NCBI GenBank assembly: GCA_964347545.1
Contig: CAYFZZ010000051.1
Span: 1-20,915 of the forward strand
Reading direction: 5' to 3'
DNA length: 20,915 bases
Source of the DNA: CS4-C045 sp964347545
Lineage (GTDB): Bacteria > Planctomycetota > Planctomycetia > Pirellulales > UBA7805
Part shown: positions 1 to 7,126 of the stretch, piece after piece
Layout: each line of letters starts with the position of its first letter
How positions within the stretch are numbered: position 1 is the stretch's first letter
The notes under the pieces: model-generated
Databases searched by the model: none
Seen by the model: only the letters and a program-made list of their open reading frames with translations
Told to the model about the DNA's origin: nothing
Translations under genes and position numbers: made by a program

Positions 1-273
1 TTGGCACCTTTTTCCACTTCAGGCGGGCCTGAGGGCAACGGGCTGAGATGCTACGGTCGTGGGCAAAAGTCGGCGAAAAGAGCCGCCTGTGGTCAACACA
101 GCGGGACGTCACCGCTACAAAAAATGGGAAAAAGGCATGATCGGACTTCTGCGGGGCAACACATCCAGGTAGCGCTACCGAAAACGGCGGGATGGGAAGA
201 GACAAGATCAAAAAAGAAGTTTGGTACCTTTTTTGGGCTGGGATGGCTCCCGCCAGCGTTTCTTCTTCCGCCA

Positions 274-298
274 GGAGCAATTGAGACAATTGCTCTAC
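274..298 (-). repeat. GTAG-headed palindrome (REP-like) 1
   Basis: Read on the minus strand this is GTAG followed by stem AGCAATTG, loop TCT, and stem CAATTGCT. The bases preceding GTAG on that strand are CAGATT, shared with the copy at 1221-1245, so conservation extends beyond the hairpin. Confidence 0.65.
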
Positions 299-362
299 AA
301 TCTGGCTCTCCAATCCTGCGGGAGAAAGCCAAGATCACCAAAGAAGCCTGGCGCCTTTTTCT

Positions 363-385
363 GTAGCCGGGCTCTGTGAGCCCGG
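363..385 (+). repeat. GTAG-headed palindrome (REP-like) 2
   Basis: GTAG, then CCGGGCTC, loop TGT, GAGCCCGG: a perfect 8-bp stem. It has the same plan as the minus-strand copy at 11411-11433, where the stem is CCGGCCTC/GAGGCCGG. Both arms have changed together, which is compensatory. Confidence 0.7.
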
Positions 386-588
386 AATGGCATACCTGAA
401 TAGCCCCCCCAGATCAAAAAAGAAGCCTGGCACCTTTTTTGGGCGTTGGTTGCCAGGAGCGGCCGGGGGCGGTAGTTTGGGGGGCGGGTCATGCAGCGGG
501 CTGGCGGCACAGATCGGTTCTGCGGCCGTCCCACAGGCCCTGGGCCGTTCGACCACCAAACCCTTACGAACTTGAGGAGAGTTGCGCG

Positions 589-1068
589 ATGAAAAATCTC
601 TGGTTTTGTTGGGCCGCGTGCGGAGTGTGGCTGAGCACCACGACCCTCGTCCACGCTCATTGTGAGGTCCCCTGCGGGATTTACGCCGACCAGCGGCAGT
701 TTGAACAGATGCTGGAGGATCAGGCAACCATCGCCAAGGCGATCGACCAGATCCAGGCCCTGTCTGACCAAGACGACCCGCTGGCCCGGAACCAGCTGGC
801 CCGCTGGGTGGCCACCAAGGAATCCCACGCCACCAACACGCAACACATTATCGCTCAATACTTCATGACCCAGCGGATCAAGCCCAGCGACGAGGGGGGA
901 CAGCAGGCGTATGTCCAAAAGCTGACCGCCGCTCACGCCGTGATGCAAACGGCGATGAAGTGCAAGCAGACCGTCGATCCGGCCAGCGCCGCGGCCCTGG
1001 AAAAGTCGATCCTGGACTTCTACCGGGCGTACGAGGGGAAGGAACCCCAACGGCACGCCCACGATTAG
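589..1068 (+). CDS. sodN: Nickel superoxide dismutase, exported form
   Basis: This enzyme disproportionates superoxide to oxygen and hydrogen peroxide using a Ni ion held by an N-terminal 'nickel hook'. The 159-residue product begins with a signal peptide (about residues 1-23, ending VHA). Cleavage there would expose HCEVPCGIY, matching the NiSOD hook HCxxPCGxY with His1, Cys2, Cys6 and Tyr9; the usual Asp3 is Glu here. The remaining roughly 136 residues are helical in character and of normal length for mature NiSOD. The ATG at 589 is chosen because GAGGAG precedes it by nine bases and it gives a complete signal peptide. Classical NiSOD is matured by the SodX peptidase, and no sodX is present here, so signal peptidase probably frees His1 and the enzyme acts outside the cytoplasm (inference). 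The gene stands alone and converges on the sigma-54 activator. A histidine-containing tail (RHAHD) ends the protein. Confidence 0.93.
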   Translation: MKNLWFCWAACGVWLSTTTLVHAHCEVPCGIYADQRQFEQMLEDQATIAKAIDQIQALSDQDDPLARNQLARWVATKESHATNTQHIIAQYFMTQRIKPSDEGGQQAYVQKLTAAHAVMQTAMKCKQTVDPASAAALEKSILDFYRAYEGKEPQRHAHD

Positions 1069-1106
1069 CCGAACCGGCCCGCGGGAGAACGAGAATTCAC
1101 CAGAGT

Positions 1107-1131
1107 GTAGAACAAGTGTCCCACTTGTTCT
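1107..1131 (+). repeat. GTAG-headed palindrome (REP-like) 3
   Basis: GTAG then AACAAGTG, loop TCC, CACTTGTT followed by CT. Counting the AG of GTAG the stem is 10 bp. It is preceded by CAGAGT, close to the CAGATT before copies 1 and 4. It lies 38 bases after the sodN stop codon. Confidence 0.7.
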
Positions 1132-1220
1132 GGTTGGAGAAAAACCGTCACCGCGGTGGTGTGTAAAACCAAGTTTGCTCTCGTTTCGTGAGAGCATCGC
1201 CAACCGTACTGCAGAAGCAA

Positions 1221-1245
1221 GGAACAGCTGGGACAGCTGTTCTAC
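1221..1245 (-). repeat. GTAG-headed palindrome (REP-like) 4
   Basis: On the minus strand: GTAG, AACAGCTG, loop TCC, CAGCTGTT, CC. Compared with copy 3, the inner stem bases changed on both arms while the TCC loop stayed the same. Confidence 0.7.
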
Positions 1246-1309
1246 AATCTGTTCGGCCCACCGAGGTCTGCCTCACCGCTGGCAGCCAGCCGGTGGCCGT
1301 AAGGCGAGG

Positions 1310-1333
1310 GTAGGACGGGCACTCCTGCCCGTC
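1310..1333 (+). repeat. GTAG-headed palindrome (REP-like) 5
   Basis: GTAG, then stem GACGGGCA, loop CTCC, stem TGCCCGTC. It is identical in sequence to the copies at 8832-8855 and 10191-10214, and to 1342-1365 in the opposite orientation. Confidence 0.75.
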
Positions 1334-1341
1334 ATGCGGGG

Positions 1342-1365
1342 GACGGGCAGGAGTGCCCGTCCTAC
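1342..1365 (-). repeat. GTAG-headed palindrome (REP-like) 6, inverted partner of copy 5
   Basis: This is the exact reverse complement of 1310-1333, eight bases away. The two can pair with each other as a 24-bp stem, the head-to-head arrangement seen in bacterial interspersed mosaic elements. Confidence 0.75.
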
Positions 1366-1454
1366 AACAAGTAGGGGCGGGGGGAAACGATATTTTCTCG
1401 CGTGGCAGGAAGAATCGCGGGCGAGCCCGAGGCCCGCGCGGCACCCTGCCCGGT

Positions 1455-3365
1455 TCAGCCTTCTTCCATCCCCAGTTGCCGCATTTTGCGGTAGAGGTTG
1501 GACCGGTGCAGGCCCAGGCGGGCGGCCGCGGCGCTCATGTTCCCCCCGCTCCGCTCAATCGCCCGCCGAATAAACTGTTGCTGGAATCCGACTGTGGCGT
1601 CGCTGAGCGCCGCGTCGTCGGGCAGGTCCAGGGCCGAGCTGCGGCGGGGGGCGATGATAAATTCCAGCTGGTCGGCGTCGATCTTCTGCTGGCTGGTGAG
1701 GTAGACCAGGCGTTCGACCAGGTTTCGCAATTCGCGGATATTGCCCGGCCAGGCGTGGCTGCGGAGCCGTTTGCGGGCGGCGGCGGTCAAGGTCGGCGTC
1801 CGCCTTCCGGCTCGGCGCGCAAAATCGGCCAAAAAATGTTCGGTCAGCAAGAGGATGTCGTCCCCCCGGTCACGCAGGGGGGGCAGTTCCAGGGTCACCA
1901 CGTTGAGGCGAAAGTAGAGATCTTCACGAAACCGTTTTTCCGCGACCATTTGGGCCAGGTCTTGGTTGGTGGCGGCGATGATCCGAGCGTCGGTGAGGAT
2001 CGGTTGGGACCCGCCCACCCGCACCACGGTTTTTTCCTCGAGGACCCGCAACAGTTTCGACTGCCCCGCGGGGCTCAAGTCACCGATCTCGTCCAGGAAC
2101 AGCGTCCCGCTGGCGGCCAGTTCAAACTTGCCGATCCGCGTTTCGCGCGCGTCGGTAAAGGCGCCTTTTTCGTGGCCAAACAGTTCGCTTTCCAGCAACG
2201 CTTCGGGGATCGCGGCACAGTTGACGGCCACCAAGGGCTGGTCGCGGCGGGGGCTGAGGTAGTGGATCAGTTGAGCGGCGACTTCTTTGCCGGTCCCGTT
2301 TTCGCCCAGGATCAACACGGCCAGGTCGGTGCCGGCCACGCGGCGGATGGTGGAACGCAGCGCGGCCAGGGGGGGGCTGTCCCCGATCATGTGCACCGCA
2401 TCGGCCGCTTCTTCGATCAAGCGGCGGTTGGTGCGGATCAGCTTTTCCAGTTCCTGCGTCGTCTCCAGGGCCGTGGCCGCGTGAGCGGCCAGTTCGATCA
2501 GCCCCGCCTGGTCCTCGTCGCTGAATTCGCCCACCCGTTTGTTGAGGATCTCGAAAGCGCCCAGGCATTGACCGCGGGGGGTGAGCAGGGGGACGCAGAG
2601 CAGGTTGTGCGTGGCATAGCCCAGTTGCTGGTCCACGTCGCGATCAATCCGCCGCTCGGCCTCCTTCCGATCCACCCGCTGGGGCTTGCCCGTCCGCACC
2701 ACCTGACCGACCACCCCCTTGTCGTCCGGGATCCGCAGTTCGCCCTCTTCCACCCCCAGGGCAGGTCGACCAACCAGCGTCTGGTTAGGGCGATCCCACA
2801 AAAAAATACTCGCTCGGTCCGCGTCCAGTAACCGCGTCGCCGCTTCAGCCATCTGGACCAATAACGGTTCGGTTTCCCGCGTCTGGTTCCAGTCGTGGCT
2901 GATCTGCAAGATGGTCTCCAGCCGCCGAATCCGCCGCTGTTGCCGGTAACGAGCGCCCAGAGCGCGGCCCGCGTGCCCCAAGGCCGCCGCCAGACTGGCG
3001 GCCTGCTGCCAGCTGAGCTGCCCGCCGTGAAGGGCCAACACCATCTGGCGGTCCCCTTCGGCCGGTACGGGAGCCACGCACCAGCCGTCACGGCCACCCG
3101 GCTGGTCCTCGTCCAACACGTCGGCCAACAATTCCTCGGGAGGAACAACGTCCCGACCGCTGCCGGCCATGAGGGACCACTGGCCGTGTCGCGGTTGGAA
3201 GACACCGACCGCGTCGGCCGAGGTCGCTTGCTGGATCTGCCCCACCGCGTAGGCCAGGAAATCCCTCAGCTGGTCGTAGTCGGCCGCGTGCACGATGAGG
3301 GACAGCAGCGTGCCCAGGCACTCGGGATCGGCCTGCATCCGCCGCCAGACTGCATCGGTGTCCAT
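1455..3365 (-). CDS. GAF-domain sigma-54-dependent transcriptional activator
   Basis: This activator remodels sigma-54 RNA polymerase by ATP hydrolysis. The 636-residue protein has a weak N-terminal GAF-like region (about 15-135) and a clear GAF domain (about 150-305). An AAA+ domain follows (about 325-555) with Walker A GENGTGKE (354-361), the sigma-54 contact loop, Walker B TLFLDE (421-426) and arginines in FREDLYFRL. A Fis-type helix-turn-helix closes the protein (about 607-632, GGNMSAAAARLGLHRSNLY). There is no receiver domain, so a small ligand or redox signal is more likely than a histidine kinase (inference). The contact loop reads GAFTDA (401-406) instead of GAFTGA. The start at 3365 (MDTDAVW) follows a G-rich tract; the frame is open a further 50 codons upstream, but that extension is arginine/proline-rich and unlike the family. 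Target genes cannot be told from the sequence. Confidence 0.92.
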   Translation of the reverse strand: MDTDAVWRRMQADPECLGTLLSLIVHAADYDQLRDFLAYAVGQIQQATSADAVGVFQPRHGQWSLMAGSGRDVVPPEELLADVLDEDQPGGRDGWCVAPVPAEGDRQMVLALHGGQLSWQQAASLAAALGHAGRALGARYRQQRRIRRLETILQISHDWNQTRETEPLLVQMAEAATRLLDADRASIFLWDRPNQTLVGRPALGVEEGELRIPDDKGVVGQVVRTGKPQRVDRKEAERRIDRDVDQQLGYATHNLLCVPLLTPRGQCLGAFEILNKRVGEFSDEDQAGLIELAAHAATALETTQELEKLIRTNRRLIEEAADAVHMIGDSPPLAALRSTIRRVAGTDLAVLILGENGTGKEVAAQLIHYLSPRRDQPLVAVNCAAIPEALLESELFGHEKGAFTDARETRIGKFELAASGTLFLDEIGDLSPAGQSKLLRVLEEKTVVRVGGSQPILTDARIIAATNQDLAQMVAEKRFREDLYFRLNVVTLELPPLRDRGDDILLLTEHFLADFARRAGRRTPTLTAAARKRLRSHAWPGNIRELRNLVERLVYLTSQQKIDADQLEFIIAPRRSSALDLPDDAALSDATVGFQQQFIRRAIERSGGNMSAAAARLGLHRSNLYRKMRQLGMEEG

Positions 3366-3764
3366 AGCCCCCCCGCCGCTGATCCCAGTGTCACATTCGC
3401 GACATATTCTAAACGCCTGTCGTCGAAGGGACAACAGAAGGGGGTCTGTCCCCCGACGCTTCGGCCCCTTTGTAGGGGGGCGATGGGGTGATCCGTGAGC
3501 GGGGCGTCCGGTCATCCGACCGGTTTCTCACGGAGTCACAGGGACACGGGGATGCGCGCGAACGAGCCGAGGACGGCAATCACGGATGAAGGATGGCATC
3601 CTGCGGACCATCAACGCCGCACGGTGCGTGTCGCTGTGTGTCTTTGTGTCTTTGTGTCTCTGTGAGACACAAACCATCGCAACAGGCGTGGGACACCAGC
3701 GGGCGGTCACCTCGGAAGGGAACTCCTTCCCGGCGCGTCGGGACCGGCCGCGTGAACTTCATCG
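3366..3764. other. Spacer with nested hairpins and a GTGTCT-rich tract
   Basis: No gene is supported. A nested inverted repeat spans 3492-3534: outer arms TCCGTGAG/CTCACGGA, inner arms CCGGTC/GACCGG around ATCC. A low-complexity GTGTCTTT tract at about 3627-3660 ends in a perfect hairpin GTGTCTC-TGT-GAGACAC (3654-3670). A further stem GGAAGG/CCTTCC lies at 3714-3730. The text CACGGAGTCACAGGGACACGG (3529 onward) is roughly the reverse complement of the GTGTCT tract, so the two may be diverged arms of one element. Confidence 0.5.
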
Positions 3765-5195
3765 TTACCAGTCATCGGTGCGAAAGGGTGCGGCGGGGAG
3801 TCCGGCGGCGTTGACCAGGTTAGGTTCGGCCTCCTGGTGCCACGCAAAGCGGACGGCGACGGGCTTGGGGACGCCGCTGACGAGGATGGTCGAGCCATCG
3901 ATGCGGGCGGCGGCCGGCAGGAAGGTGCGATCTTCCCCGGCCACTTCGAAGTGGGAGAGGGACATTCCATCGGCGGATCGCAGACCGTCGGCGTGATCGA
4001 AGGCGATGCGGATCGCATTGTTTTCCACGGTGTGCGATTTGTAGAGCGGCCCGCTGTAGACCAGGTTGGGGTGGCCGTAGGTTTTGGCCAGGGCCCACAG
4101 GGCGAGGCGGCGGCCGACCTCCTGTTTATTCTTGGGGTGGATATCCCGGACGTTGCCGATGTCGGTGGTGACGGCCATGCCGGTGTGGGGGAGGGCCAGG
4201 GTCGCCGCCTGGGCTTGCCAGATCCCTGGCAGGCTGGCGGGGTTCCCCCGCGGCCCGCCATAGCGGAAGGGGGCCAGCTGGACGAACAGAAACGGGAAGT
4301 CACCCTGTTTCCACACGGCCCGCCAGCCTTGGATGAGGGCCTTCATCTTTTCGTGGTACAGCATCCCCTCGCCATTATTCGATTCCCCCTGGTACCACAA
4401 CGCTCCGCGGATCGCGTAAGGAACCAGCGGATGAATCATGCCGTTGTACAGGGCCAGGGCGGACTGATGCATGACTTTGTCGCCCTTGGTCTGGGGAAAG
4501 CGGTCCAGGTTTTGGGCGATGTCCCGCAAGGCCTCCACCGACCGAAAGCCCTCGGGGGGGATCCAGGGTTCGATGCGGGTCCCACCCCAGTTGCTGCCGA
4601 TCAGCCCCACCGGCACGTCCAGCTTTTCCTGCAGCTGGCGAGCAAAATAGTAGCCGACGGCGGTAAAGCGGGGGACGGTTTGGGGGCTGCAGACCTGCCA
4701 CCCTTCGGTCGGCACCTCGTCCTGTGGTTTGGCGGCGGGCGTATGGGGAATCTTGATGTGACGAATGCGGGGATGGTTGCCCGCCGCGATCTCCGCTTGG
4801 GGATTGGCGGACTGGGCCACGGTCCATTCCATGTTGGACTGGCCCGAGCAGAGCCAGACTTCGCCGACCAGGACATCCTTAATTGCGGTGGGGGCATCGT
4901 GCGTTTCGACCTGGACCGTCAGCACCCGCGGCTCGGCCGATGCCGGCAGAGCGTCGAGGGCCACTTGCCAGCGGCCGGCGGGGTCGGCGGTGGCGGACTT
5001 CTCCTGGTCGGCAAACCGCACGGTGACCTTTTCCCCGGCGTTGGCCCAGCCCCAGATCGGCAGCGGGGCATCGCGCTGCAGGACCATGTGGTCGCTGAAC
5101 ACCCGCGGCAGCCTGAATTCTGCCGGCGCGGGGGAAGGAGAGAGGGCAAATCCGAGGACCAGGAGGAGGGCCGAGCGAAGTAGGCGAACGTTCAT
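3765..5195 (-). CDS. Secreted sialate O-acetylesterase-like SGNH hydrolase
   Basis: Enzymes of this family remove O-acetyl groups from sialic acids or other acetylated carbohydrates. The 476-residue product has a signal peptide (residues 1 to about 25, ending APAPA-like) and then the conserved opening FSDHMVLQRD. The nucleophile block is LCSGQSNMEW with Ser120; IGSNWGGTRIEPW (199-211) and LWYQGESN (266-273) are the other family blocks. DIHPKNK (351-357) supplies the catalytic His353. Length and block order fit the family. The start at 5195 gives the signal peptide and has GGAG upstream; the frame is open 30 codons further but that part is not signal-like. It probably acts in the periplasm on scavenged glycans. 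The neighbouring cyclophilin on the same strand is 177 bp away, so co-transcription is uncertain. Substrate cannot be assigned; planctomycetes often carry many paralogues that act on polysaccharide acetyl groups. Confidence 0.92.
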   Translation of the reverse strand: MNVRLLRSALLLVLGFALSPSPAPAEFRLPRVFSDHMVLQRDAPLPIWGWANAGEKVTVRFADQEKSATADPAGRWQVALDALPASAEPRVLTVQVETHDAPTAIKDVLVGEVWLCSGQSNMEWTVAQSANPQAEIAAGNHPRIRHIKIPHTPAAKPQDEVPTEGWQVCSPQTVPRFTAVGYYFARQLQEKLDVPVGLIGSNWGGTRIEPWIPPEGFRSVEALRDIAQNLDRFPQTKGDKVMHQSALALYNGMIHPLVPYAIRGALWYQGESNNGEGMLYHEKMKALIQGWRAVWKQGDFPFLFVQLAPFRYGGPRGNPASLPGIWQAQAATLALPHTGMAVTTDIGNVRDIHPKNKQEVGRRLALWALAKTYGHPNLVYSGPLYKSHTVENNAIRIAFDHADGLRSADGMSLSHFEVAGEDRTFLPAAARIDGSTILVSGVPKPVAVRFAWHQEAEPNLVNAAGLPAAPFRTDDW

Positions 5196-5372
5196 CAGAG
5201 GGGGGGCTCCTTGTAGGCAAAGCCGGGGGCAAAGTCGGTAATCTGCAGGTGGGCCCATTGTGGGGCGGGCGACGGGCCGATGCAAGACAGCAGGGGTGAA
5301 GATACCTACCGAACCCGCCGCGTTTTTCCGCAGGACAAAACCCGCGGTCCGCCCGATGCGGCGGCCGCGGCG

Positions 5373-5804
5373 CTATTCCTCGGCCACCGTCACCTGCTCC
5401 ATCACGTCCCCCTGTTGAATGCTGTCGACGACATGCTGGCCTTCCATTACGTGGCCGAATACCGAATGCTTGCCGTCCAGCCAGGGGGTGGCCACGTGGG
5501 TGATAAAGAATTGCGAACCGTTGGTGTTGGGGCCTGAGTTGGCCATGGAGAGCACGCCGGGTCCGTCATGTTTCAGATCGGGATGAAATTCGTCTTCGAA
5601 CTGGTAACCCGGTCCGCCGGTACCGGTCCCCTGGGGACAGCCGCCCTGAATCATGAAGTCGGCGATCACGCGGTGGAATTTGAGTCCGTCGTAGAAACCG
5701 TCGGTGGCCAGTTTTTCAAAATTGCCGACCGTCTTAGGAACCTGGTCTGCGTGTAACTGGCAGCGAATCGTGCCCCGATTGGTTTTGATGGTAGCGACCT
5801 TCAT
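5373..5804 (-). CDS. Cyclophilin-type peptidyl-prolyl cis-trans isomerase
   Basis: The enzyme catalyses cis-trans isomerisation of X-Pro bonds during protein folding. The 143-residue protein is a single-domain cyclophilin of the bacterial PpiB kind. It has FHRVIADFMIQGG (43-55) with catalytic Arg45 and Gln53, MANSGPNTNGSQFFIT (87-102), and WLDGKHSVFGHV (108-119) with the active-site Trp and His. There is no signal peptide, so it should be cytoplasmic. The ATG at 5804 is preferred over an in-frame TTG 15 bases upstream because AAGGAG sits five bases before it, inside that extension. A small hairpin GGTGA-GAAAA-TCACC lies just upstream (5822-5836). It is followed 177 bp downstream by the esterase gene on the same strand. 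Confidence 0.95.
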   Translation of the reverse strand: MKVATIKTNRGTIRCQLHADQVPKTVGNFEKLATDGFYDGLKFHRVIADFMIQGGCPQGTGTGGPGYQFEDEFHPDLKHDGPGVLSMANSGPNTNGSQFFITHVATPWLDGKHSVFGHVMEGQHVVDSIQQGDVMEQVTVAEE

Positions 5805-6021
5805 GTCTGCTCCTTGCAAGCGGTGAGAAAATCACCCCCCGCCGGTGCCGAGCCGGACCGCGGGGGACGTCGGTGGGTGGACATACGAAAAAAAGGTTCT
5901 TCCACAGAGTCTGTGGGTGGATGGCTGTTTCCCAAGGGTGGCCACAGCGACAGTCCGTTCGCCTAGGGAAGAAGTGTGAGCAGCGGGGAGGGTGGCGGTC
6001 AGCGGGTCGTGGAAGGGGGAT

Positions 6022-6222
6022 CGGTTAAGGGTGAGCGGTTAAGGGTGTATCGGTTAAGAGTATGTCGGTTAAGAGTGATCGGTTAAGAGTGAGCGGTTAA
6101 GAGTGATCGGTTAAGAGTGATCGGTTAAGAGTGAGCGGTTAAGAGTATATTTGATTGCAGTCTTAACCGCCACTCTTAACCGGATACGCTTAACCGACCC
6201 GCTTAACCGACCCGCTTAACCG
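6022..6222. repeat. 14-bp-period CGGTTAAG array with inverted arm
   Basis: Nine copies of CGGTTAAG start at 6022, 6036, 6051, 6066, 6080, 6094, 6108, 6122 and 6136 (spacing 14-15). The intervening bases alternate mainly between AGTGAT and AGTGAG. After an 18-base centre come five copies of the reverse complement CTTAACCG, starting at 6162, 6175, 6189, 6202 and 6215 (spacing 13-14). The arms can pair in several registers to form a long hairpin or cruciform. The unit is too short for a CRISPR repeat, and no replication initiator gene is nearby. Confidence 0.9.
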
Positions 6223-6361
6223 CTTTCCACGGGCCAAATCCTATCGCTGAGCAAAAAAACTCCACCCTTGGCTGACAGACATCACGCTCAATGCCCCTTC
6301 TTCAATGGACGCTTCTCTATCTTATGTCAGTCGCTTCTTGCCCACAGATTCCTCGGAGGAA

Positions 6362-6384
6362 CCGAACAAAGTAACTTGGTTCGG
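6362..6384 (-). repeat. Hairpin abutting the stop codon of the TPR-like gene
   Basis: Arms CCGAACAAAG and CTTGGTTCGG pair with one mismatch around TAA. On the minus strand the element reads CTAG followed by the stem, so the gene's TAG stop codon occupies the place that GTAG holds in the REP-like family. A second palindrome, TTCCTC-G-GAGGAA, follows at about 6349-6361. It may act as a transcript end or 3' stabiliser (inference). Confidence 0.45.
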
Positions 6385-7119
6385 CTAGGTTCCGTCCGTG
6401 GGCGGGGGACGGTCCTGGGGGGCGCCGGCCGCCACGCGGTCGCTGTGAGGCACATCGGGGGATCCCGCGGGCGGGGTGAGGGCCAGGTCGCGGGCGTAGG
6501 GCGGGGGGAGGGTCTTTTCCTGCAGGGCCGGCAGGGGCATCGCTTGCAACTTGACGGCCGCCTCCAGGTTGCGGCGAAAGATGGGTGCCTGCCGGCCGGC
6601 CACCAGGCTGAGGTGGTTATCCGCCGCGGTGGTCTCGCGCTGAGCGTCCCGGGCCAGGGTCTGAAACTGGTCTTGGGCCTGGTGGACCAGCCGCCGCCAT
6701 TCCCCTTCCGGTTTGCCCTCCAGCCGCATCCGCCAGGCGGCGTAGTAGGAGGCGGTGGCCAAGGCGTGGCGGACCTGGCTGCACAGACCGGAGTCGGCCC
6801 GCGGATCGGACTGCATATCCGTTAACAAACCGGTCAACATCTGGCGGCTGGCATCCAGCTGGCCGGCCTCAGCCAGGGCTTGGGCTTCGGCAAACTTCAA
6901 ACGGTGCCGCCAGCTCGTGGCGTGGTCCGGCAGCTGGGCGGCCGCCGCCTGGTAGGCGGCCGCGGCCTCGGACCAGTCCCCTTGGGCCGCAGATTGCAAC
7001 GCCCGCCGCATCTGCCACCCCGCTCGATCCTCCCCCAGCAACGCGCGGCCAGGACCGACCTGCCAGGCGACCAGCCCGCAGGGCAACAGCATCCACAAGA
7101 CTATCCAGCAGCGCATCAT
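6385..7119 (-). CDS. TPR-like protein with N-terminal signal or anchor
   Basis: I do not recognise a named family. The roughly 244-residue product starts with a hydrophobic segment (MMRCWIVLWMLLPCGLVAW) that could be a signal anchor, or a lipoprotein signal with an atypical box. Residues about 35-165 are alanine-rich helical pairs (WQMRRALQSAAQGDWSEAAA; WRHRLKFAEAQALAEAGQLD) typical of tetratricopeptide repeats. The C-terminal 50 residues are proline-rich and probably disordered. GTG at 7122 and ATG at 7119 or 7116 are all possible starts; none has a good ribosome binding site. The gene begins about 7 bases after the stop of 7127-7747, so the two are probably co-transcribed and translationally linked. 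A TPR protein after a membrane-anchored beta-rich protein recalls BatD/BatE-type pairs, but no MoxR or VWA gene is present, so this is only a suggestion. Confidence 0.72.
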   Translation of the reverse strand: MMRCWIVLWMLLPCGLVAWQVGPGRALLGEDRAGWQMRRALQSAAQGDWSEAAAAYQAAAAQLPDHATSWRHRLKFAEAQALAEAGQLDASRQMLTGLLTDMQSDPRADSGLCSQVRHALATASYYAAWRMRLEGKPEGEWRRLVHQAQDQFQTLARDAQRETTAADNHLSLVAGRQAPIFRRNLEAAVKLQAMPLPALQEKTLPPPYARDLALTPPAGSPDVPHSDRVAAGAPQDRPPPTDGT

Positions 7120-7126
7120 CACCGGT

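Larger units (their letters stand above)
205..444 (+). repeat. Interspersed motif AAGCCTGGCACCTTTTTT, clustered copies
   Basis: Three copies share the order agatca - aaagaag - (cctgg/tttgg) - (cacc/tacc/cgcc) - T-run. They lie at 205-238, 332-361 and 411-444, and a partial fourth copy opens the window at 1-14. The copies differ by scattered substitutions (for example CCTGGCACC versus TTTGGTACC), so they look like diverged members of a dispersed repeat rather than a recent tandem duplication. The first and third copies continue into TTTTTTGGGC. Function is unknown. Confidence 0.6.
1..588. other. Repeat-rich spacer upstream of sodN
   Basis: No credible gene is seen. An open frame runs through 1-366 but reads through the repeats and resembles no protein family. 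The stretch holds four copies of a short interspersed motif (1-14, 205-238, 332-361, 411-444), two GTAG-headed palindromes (274-298, 363-385) and a perfect 12-bp palindrome GGTAGCGCTACC at 168-179. No convincing -35/-10 pair for sodN was found; a GAGGAG ribosome binding site lies at 574-579, nine bases before its ATG. Confidence 0.6.
1069..1454. other. Hairpin cluster between convergent genes
   Basis: No gene is seen. The spacer separates the 3' ends of sodN and the sigma-54 activator and carries seven palindromes: GTAG elements at 1107-1131, 1221-1245, 1310-1333 and 1342-1365; a perfect 10-bp palindrome CACCGCGGTG at 1149-1158; a stem TGCTCTC/GAGAGCA at 1176-1196; and a stem CGCGGGC/GCCCGCG at 1416-1438. 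No classical T-tract terminator was found. The hairpins may serve transcript-end functions for both genes (inference). Confidence 0.65.
5805..6384. other. Spacer with inverted 14-bp tandem array
   Basis: No gene is seen in these 580 bases. They hold the hairpin CCACAGA-G-TCTGTGG (5902-5916), the CGGTTAAG array with its inverted arm (6022-6222), and a palindrome pair next to the stop codon of the TPR-like gene (6348-6384). The remainder is unstructured to the eye. Confidence 0.65.

Noticed and set aside
1..366. Open frame of 121 codons at the left edge
   Set aside because: It runs through interspersed repeats and palindromes, has a TTG start without a ribosome binding site, and resembles no protein.
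411..444. TGGCAC followed by a T-run, resembling a sigma-54 -24/-12 promoter
   Set aside because: GG is not followed by GC at the required 10-base spacing (it reads GG, CA or TG in the copies), and the motif is a dispersed repeat.
1353..2831. Long plus-strand open frame opposite the sigma-54 activator
   Set aside because: It is the complement of a clear AAA+ gene in GC-rich DNA and has no family motif. The long plus-strand frames opposite the esterase, the synthase-like gene, the oxidoreductase and the aldehyde dehydrogenase are rejected for the same reason.
3586..3996. Plus-strand frame crossing the GTGTCT tract
   Set aside because: It is half low-complexity repeat and half antisense to the esterase.
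6022..6222. CRISPR array or plasmid-type origin
   Set aside because: The 8-14 bp units have no unique spacers, and no cas, rep or dnaA gene lies in the window; the inverted arm also does not fit CRISPR.
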